DNA from: an uncultured Alistipes sp.
GTDB lineage: Bacteria > Bacteroidota > Bacteroidia > Bacteroidales > Rikenellaceae
Assembly: GCA_900549685.1 (NCBI GenBank)
Contig: UROX01000092.1
Span: 1-10,128, forward strand
Length of the DNA stretch: 10,128 bases
Direction of reading: 5' to 3'
The notes beneath the pieces are model-generated. The model searched no databases, was not told the DNA's origin, and saw only the letters and a list, made by a program, of their open reading frames with translations. Numbering within the stretch: the stretch's first letter is position 1; every line of letters begins with the position of its first letter. Shown here piece by piece: positions 6,813 to 10,128 of this stretch. Both the position numbers and the translations under genes were made by a program.

Positions 6813-7910
6813 ATGACGAAGATATACCGATATATCGTTGGCGCGCTTATCACGGCAGTGGTTCTTTTTCTGGTGTGGTACTTCAGCAAGGTCGTCGCCT
6901 ATGTGCTGATCTCCGCCGTGCTGGCTATCGTGGGCAAGCCGCTCACGGACCTGTTGAGCGGACTGCACGTCGGGAAAACAAGACTTCCCCGGTGGCTCGC
7001 CGCCCTCTGTACGCTGCTTACGATCTGGGTCGTCGTGATCGGTATTTTCTGGCTGTTCGTCCCTGTCGTTTTCCGGAAAATCGACGAATTCTCTTCGCTC
7101 GATATTCCTCAGATCATCGATTCTTTCCGCGAGCCGCTGCTCTCGCTGGAACATTTCATCGAGCGAGTATTCGCCATACGCGACAGCGATTTCTCGCTGA
7201 TCGACGCCATTTCCGAACAGATCCGGCCGCTGTTCGATATCGATCTCATCAACGGCATGCTCTCGTCCATCGTCCATACCGTGAGCGGAACGGTCGTGGC
7301 GGCGTTTTCCATTTCGTTCATCACGTTCTTTTTCCTCAAGGAGAGCCGGTTGTTCTACGATATGGTCATCGTTCTGTTTCCCCGCAAATACGAGGAGAAC
7401 CTTTCGCGCGCGCTCGATTCGGTCACGAATCTGCTGATCCGTTATTTCACGGGCATCGTCATCGAGTCGTCGGTTATGACGATTCTCGTTTCGCTCGGTT
7501 TGCTGATCGCGGGATTTTCGGTCCAGAATGCGTTGGTGATCGGGCTGTTGGTCGGCGTACTGAACGTCATTCCCTATCTGGGACCGACCATCGGCATCGC
7601 TGCGGGCGTTTTTATCGGTGCTGTCGGTGTTTCCGGCGGCGACGTATCGTTGGCGGAGCTGGCCTTCCGTATCGCCGGTGTGATTCTGCTGGCTCAGGGA
7701 ATCGATAACTTCGTCCTCCAGCCGCTGCTCTATTCCGACCGGGCCAAAGCCCATCCGCTCGAGATCTTTCTGGTCATTCTCATCGCCGGGTCGCTGGCCG
7801 GCGTGGTGGGCATGTTGCTGGCTATTCCTTCCTATAACGTGATCCGCGTTTTCGCCAAGGAGTTCTTCAACAATTTCCGTGTCGTGCAAAAACTCACCGA
7901 GAAAATTTAG
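6813..7910 (+). CDS. AI-2E family (PerM-like) membrane protein
   Basis: A 365-residue polytopic membrane protein of the AI-2E/PerM family (PF01594), of normal length. Hydrophobic segments are visible near 7-24, 28-41, 63-87, 152-175, 211-235, 238-252, 258-274, 285-297 and 316-342, with a longer soluble region near 88-150. The family motif NVIPYLGPTIG is at 251-261. The C-terminal signature runs from QPLLYSDRAKAHPLEIFL (303-320) to the GVVGMLLAIP segment (330-339). Founding members were described as exporters of the signal AI-2, but most members have other or unknown functions, including ion transport, so an AI-2 role should not be assumed. It follows psd by 63 bases on the same strand, which may tie it to membrane lipid or envelope physiology (inference). 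The ATG at 6813 is the first in frame and starts just before the first membrane segment. Confidence 0.92.
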   Translation: MTKIYRYIVGALITAVVLFLVWYFSKVVAYVLISAVLAIVGKPLTDLLSGLHVGKTRLPRWLAALCTLLTIWVVVIGIFWLFVPVVFRKIDEFSSLDIPQIIDSFREPLLSLEHFIERVFAIRDSDFSLIDAISEQIRPLFDIDLINGMLSSIVHTVSGTVVAAFSISFITFFFLKESRLFYDMVIVLFPRKYEENLSRALDSVTNLLIRYFTGIVIESSVMTILVSLGLLIAGFSVQNALVIGLLVGVLNVIPYLGPTIGIAAGVFIGAVGVSGGDVSLAELAFRIAGVILLAQGIDNFVLQPLLYSDRAKAHPLEIFLVILIAGSLAGVVGMLLAIPSYNVIRVFAKEFFNNFRVVQKLTEKI

Positions 7911-7937
7911 CGGATTCCGGCTTTTTTCGTAAATTTG
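7906..7937 (+). promoter_or_regulatory. Candidate promoter for the esterase gene
   Basis: TAAATTTG (7930-7937) is a perfect match to the Bacteroidetes -7 consensus TAnnTTTG, the best in the window. TTTA at 7906-7909 lies 20 bases upstream, close to the expected -33 TTTG position. Transcription would start near 7942 and give the esterase gene a leader of about 215 bases. It overlaps the end of the AI-2E-family gene. Read by eye; no start-site data. Confidence 0.5.
7910..7927 (+). terminator. Weak terminator-like end after AI-2E gene
   Basis: A short stem (CGG 7911-7913 with CCG 7917-7919, extendable by one pair through a bulge) is followed by six T residues (7922-7927), directly after the stop codon. 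The stem is too short to be a confident intrinsic terminator. The T-run also lies in the spacer of the promoter proposed at 7906-7937. Confidence 0.25.
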
Positions 7938-8158
7938 ATCGACGCTTCTTGTTCCTGTTCGTTCGGAGAAATGGCGAGGACTCTCCGTTTTTCCCTTGCA
8001 GGGGAATGTGAGCGACTGCCGGCCTCGTTGTTTCTCGCAGGGACGTATGCGACCGCTTGCCGGAAAAAGACCGCAGAGCCGTTACACGACGAACGGTTGC
8101 GGCGGGGAACGGGAAAACGATAGATCGATCCTATTATCCGATAACTTAAAATGACGTT
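7938..8158 (+). promoter_or_regulatory. Gene-free, possibly structured 5' leader of the esterase gene
   Basis: No credible gene is present; the only open frame here starts from TTG and looks random. Several small stems are visible: CGGAGA (7964-7969) with TCTCCG (7982-7987), followed by five T residues like a weak attenuator; TTCCC (7991-7995) with GGGAA (8002-8006), sharing part of that T-run; and CCGTT (8079-8083) with AACGG (8092-8096). At the end, ATG ACG TTA TGA (8151-8162) forms a three-codon frame whose stop overlaps the esterase ATG (8159). This arrangement could allow attenuation or translational control, but I recognise no known riboswitch. Confidence 0.35.
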
Positions 8159-9589
8159 ATGAAAAGAATTCTGTTTTTGGGTCTGGCGTTGTGCTTGATC
8201 TGCCCGGCTTTCGCGGCGGTGAAGCTGCCGGCCGTGTTGAGCAGCAACATGGTGCTCCAGCGCGAATGCAATGCCAATCTGTGGGGCGAGGCTACCCCCT
8301 CGAAGAAAGTGACGGTCGTTACTTCATGGGACAACAAGAAGTATACGACTACGGCCGATCCGTCGGGCGCGTGGAAGCTCAGTGTCGCTACGCCCGAAGC
8401 CGGCGGTCCCTATTCGATCCGTATCAGCGACGGCAAAGAGGGCGTCACGCTCGACAATGTGATGATCGGCGAAGTGTGGATCTGTTCCGGCCAGTCCAAC
8501 ATGCAGATGACCATGACCGGCAATTACGGCGAGCCGACCGACGGTTCTGCCGAATCGCTGATCGAGGCCGGAAAGTACAAGGACAAGATCCGTCTCTTCG
8601 CGGTAGACCGCGTGCCGGCTGCCGAACCGCGTACCGATTGCAACGGAACGTGGCAGGTCGCTTCGTCGGCGAGCGTGGCCGGCTTCAGTGCTGCCGCCTA
8701 TTATTTCGGCCGCAATCTGGCCGATGCGCTGGATATTCCCATCGGTCTGATCGAGTCCGACTGGGGCGGAACCCGCATCGAAACGTGGATGACGGTCGCC
8801 TCGGCGCAGAAAGTGGAACCCGATGTTCTCGATACGGATGCCAACCATGCGGAAAGTAACAAAACGGCCCGTCTGTTCAATGGCATGATTCGTCCCATCG
8901 TCGATTATACGGCGCGGGGCTTTATCTGGTATCAGGGCGAATCGAACATCATTACCGGCAATTATCCTCTCTATGCCCGTTACATGGATGAACTCGTTTC
9001 GCTGTGGCGTGCCGAGTGGGGCGATCCCGACATGCCGTTCTATTACGTGCAGCTGGCTCCGCACCGTTACGAAGGAACCGACGGCATTTCGCTTCCGCTG
9101 ATTATCGAACAGCAGCTCATCGCGATGGATCGTATCCCGCATACGGGTATGATCGGAACGACCGATATCGGCCACGATCTCTGCATCCATCCTTCGCAGA
9201 AAGACCAGGTCGGCCGGCGTCTGGCCCTGTTGGCCCTTGCCGACACTTACGGTCTTCAGGGCCTCGTGGCGCACGGTCCGCGTTACGAATCGGTCCGCTT
9301 CGAAGACGGCAAGGCGTATGTGACGTTCAAGACGGACGCTACGCTCGGTCCCAACTATGCCGGTCGTATACAGGGCTTCGAGATCGCCGGTCCCGACAAA
9401 ATCTTCATCCCGGCCCGGGCCGAATACGTTCCCGGCAAAATGGAAGTCGTCGTCAGCTCCGAACTAGTGGCCGAACCCGTGGCCGTGCGCTATGCGTTCC
9501 GCAACGTGCCTAAGGCGGCTACACTGACCAATACGGGCGGACTGCCCGCTTTCCCGTTCCGTACCGACGACTGGAACGACGTGAAGTAG
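8159..9589 (+). CDS. Secreted sialate O-acetylesterase-type SGNH hydrolase
   Basis: A 476-residue carbohydrate esterase of the sialate 9-O-acetylesterase family (SASA domain, PF03629), the usual length in Bacteroidetes. Such enzymes remove O-acetyl groups from sialic acids, or from other acetylated glycans such as xylan, in the periplasm or outside the cell. Residues 1-19 are a signal peptide (MKR, then a hydrophobic core, then AFA before a predicted cut after A19). C12 and C15 do not sit in a proper lipobox, so a lipoprotein is unlikely. Residues 20-100 are beta-rich; GQSNM (111-115) carries the likely nucleophile S113; WYQGESN (257-263) is the second block; DIGHDLCIHP (336-345) carries the catalytic Asp/His pair, with H344. 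Residues 370-470 form a C-terminal beta domain. No sialidase or transporter gene is nearby, so the true substrate is open. The ATG at 8159 gives the signal peptide directly. Confidence 0.93.
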   Translation: MKRILFLGLALCLICPAFAAVKLPAVLSSNMVLQRECNANLWGEATPSKKVTVVTSWDNKKYTTTADPSGAWKLSVATPEAGGPYSIRISDGKEGVTLDNVMIGEVWICSGQSNMQMTMTGNYGEPTDGSAESLIEAGKYKDKIRLFAVDRVPAAEPRTDCNGTWQVASSASVAGFSAAAYYFGRNLADALDIPIGLIESDWGGTRIETWMTVASAQKVEPDVLDTDANHAESNKTARLFNGMIRPIVDYTARGFIWYQGESNIITGNYPLYARYMDELVSLWRAEWGDPDMPFYYVQLAPHRYEGTDGISLPLIIEQQLIAMDRIPHTGMIGTTDIGHDLCIHPSQKDQVGRRLALLALADTYGLQGLVAHGPRYESVRFEDGKAYVTFKTDATLGPNYAGRIQGFEIAGPDKIFIPARAEYVPGKMEVVVSSELVAEPVAVRYAFRNVPKAATLTNTGGLPAFPFRTDDWNDVK

Positions 9590-9615
9590 TTCCCCGTTTT
9601 ACTCGCGACAGATCG

Positions 9616-9663
9616 ATCCGGTATGCTCACAGGCTTCGGCCGATGGGCATACCGGATTTTTTT
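9616..9663 (+). terminator. Strong intrinsic terminator after the esterase gene
   Basis: A perfect 11-bp stem, ATCCGGTATGC (9616-9626) with GCATACCGGAT (9647-9657), is followed by a run of seven T (9657-9663). Its 20-base loop holds a further small stem, GGC-TTCG-GCC (9632-9641), with a stable UUCG-type tetraloop. It starts 27 bases after the esterase stop codon and clearly ends that transcript. Confidence 0.9.
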
Positions 9664-10095
9664 GTCGAGGGGGGAGGATCGAGGGCCGATGCAGAGACCC
9701 GGTGCGTGGTCCGATCGGAATCGATCGTTACGGTTATCGGGCGCTATGTCGGTTGCCCGAAAAAGATGATCGACCGGATTACATCTGTCGTTTGCCACGT
9801 GGCCGAAACTACGGGACTTACGTAACTTCTATCGGCGTCTTGTTACCGGTCTGAGGGGTTGCGGGGACGAAAATAGGTTCGTGTCGCAAGAACGACAGAA
9901 CGCGAGAATGGTGAAGTGCCGAAATCGGATCGGGATTTTCTCGATCCGATTTCGCTGTGCTGGCCGGAAAACGGATCGGTCGTAGCGGGAATATGAGGGT
10001 TGCATTCTGCCCGAGCGTTAGAAACGAATGCCGATGACCGTGTCGTCCGTGCCGTTGTCGTCCGCCATTATTTCTCCCGGTAGGGGGAAGACAAA
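9664..10095. other. Gene-free region with palindromes and a long hairpin
   Basis: I see no convincing gene, tRNA or known RNA in these 432 bases. Open frames are short, and the two longest overlap the terminator or the esterase gene. Visible structures are a 10-bp palindrome GCCACGTGGC (9794-9803), an 8-bp palindrome TTACGTAA (9818-9825) and a perfect 13-bp hairpin at 9920-9954. A minus-strand frame that stays open to the right edge ends at TAA in 10018-10020. Confidence 0.5.
9920..9954. repeat. Perfect 13-bp inverted repeat (hairpin)
   Basis: CGAAATCGGATCG (9920-9932) is the exact inverse complement of CGATCCGATTTCG (9942-9954), with a 9-base loop. There is no T-run after it on either strand, so it is not a standard intrinsic terminator. 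It could be an RNA structural element, a protein-binding site, or a remnant of a repeat element. Confidence 0.6.
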
Positions 10096-10128
10096 AAGCA
10101 GCGACCGCCTCGAGGGCGGTCGCTGCTT
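10093..10128 (-). terminator. Terminator-like hairpin at the right edge
   Basis: AAGCAGCGACCGCC (10096-10109) pairs perfectly over 14 bp with GGCGGTCGCTGCTT (10115-10128), around the loop TCGAG. Read on the minus strand the stem is followed by a U-run (from A10097 back to A10093), so it would end a minus-strand gene lying to the right of the window. The + strand arm ends in TT at the window edge and may continue into a T-run, making it a possible two-way terminator. The right flank cannot be seen. Confidence 0.65.

Noticed and set aside
6069..7889. Minus-strand open frame (606 codons) opposite psd and the AI-2E gene
   Set aside because: Its composition is dominated by Asp, Arg, His and Gln, the usual shadow of a hydrophobic membrane protein read in antisense. 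No domain is visible.
7935..8123. 62-codon plus-strand frame in the esterase leader
   Set aside because: It begins at TTG inside the proposed promoter box, has no ribosome-binding site, and its Arg/Cys-rich composition is unlike the neighbouring genes.
9490..9798. 102-codon minus-strand frame over the esterase 3' end
   Set aside because: It overlaps the esterase coding region and runs through both arms of the terminator; no motif or plausible start signal is present.
9643..9825. 60-codon plus-strand frame after the esterase gene
   Set aside because: Its start lies in the loop of the strong terminator at 9616-9663, so it would not be transcribed intact from upstream, and its sequence shows no domain.
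9664..10095. Possible tRNA or other known structured RNA
   Set aside because: No T-loop GGTTCRA-type motif with a matching acceptor stem was found on either strand, and no match to the SRP, 6S, tmRNA or RNase P cores was recognised by eye.
1..10128. Defence system, mobile element, CRISPR array or secondary-metabolite cluster
   Set aside because: No transposase, integrase, cas, toxin-antitoxin, nuclease or synthase motifs and no regularly spaced repeats were seen. The genes are housekeeping or single-enzyme genes.

Overview
The window reads as a chromosomal segment from a high-GC member of the Bacteroidales. Alistipes or a close Rikenellaceae relative is my best guess, from general knowledge rather than from a search. 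Support comes from the gene order rsfS-ftsH-cdsA-psd, a Bacteroidetes-type FtsH, a 217-residue short-type Psd, weak Shine-Dalgarno sequences, and promoter-like boxes of the Bacteroidetes form TAnnTTTG. All convincing genes lie on the + strand. I see no tRNA, rRNA, insertion sequence, CRISPR array or phage gene.

Layout. Positions 2-517 hold the 3' part of a TPR-like protein of unknown function. After a 225-base gap, 743-1699 encodes a TIGR01212/YtqA-type radical SAM enzyme, related to the tRNA wobble-uridine enzyme MnmL. Positions 1809-2702 encode OxyR, the peroxide-sensing LysR regulator, with the redox cysteine pair at residues 199 and 208. A promoter-bearing gap leads into a housekeeping block: rsfS (2882-3232, ribosome silencing), ftsH (3298-5259, membrane AAA+ protease), cdsA (5243-6079, CDP-diacylglycerol synthase, overlapping ftsH by 17 bases), psd (6096-6749, phosphatidylserine decarboxylase) and an AI-2E/PerM-family membrane protein (6813-7910). 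A 248-base leader without a gene precedes a secreted sialate O-acetylesterase-type SGNH hydrolase (8159-9589), which ends at a strong intrinsic terminator. The last 460 bases hold no convincing gene but contain two strong hairpins and a short minus-strand reading frame at the right edge.

How the genes fit together. The rsfS-ftsH-cdsA-psd block joins control of translation, membrane-protein quality control and two steps of phosphatidylethanolamine synthesis: CdsA makes CDP-diacylglycerol and Psd makes PE from PS. The PS synthase that links them is not in the window. The AI-2E-family protein follows psd by 63 bases and may share its transcript. The esterase probably has its own promoter and acts outside the cytoplasm in glycan foraging.

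This is mostly an ordinary housekeeping region. I did not find a convincing new system. The items most worth a second look are the structured leader ahead of the esterase, the OxyR/radical-SAM pairing, the AI-2E protein in a lipid-gene context, and the hairpin-rich gene-free right end.
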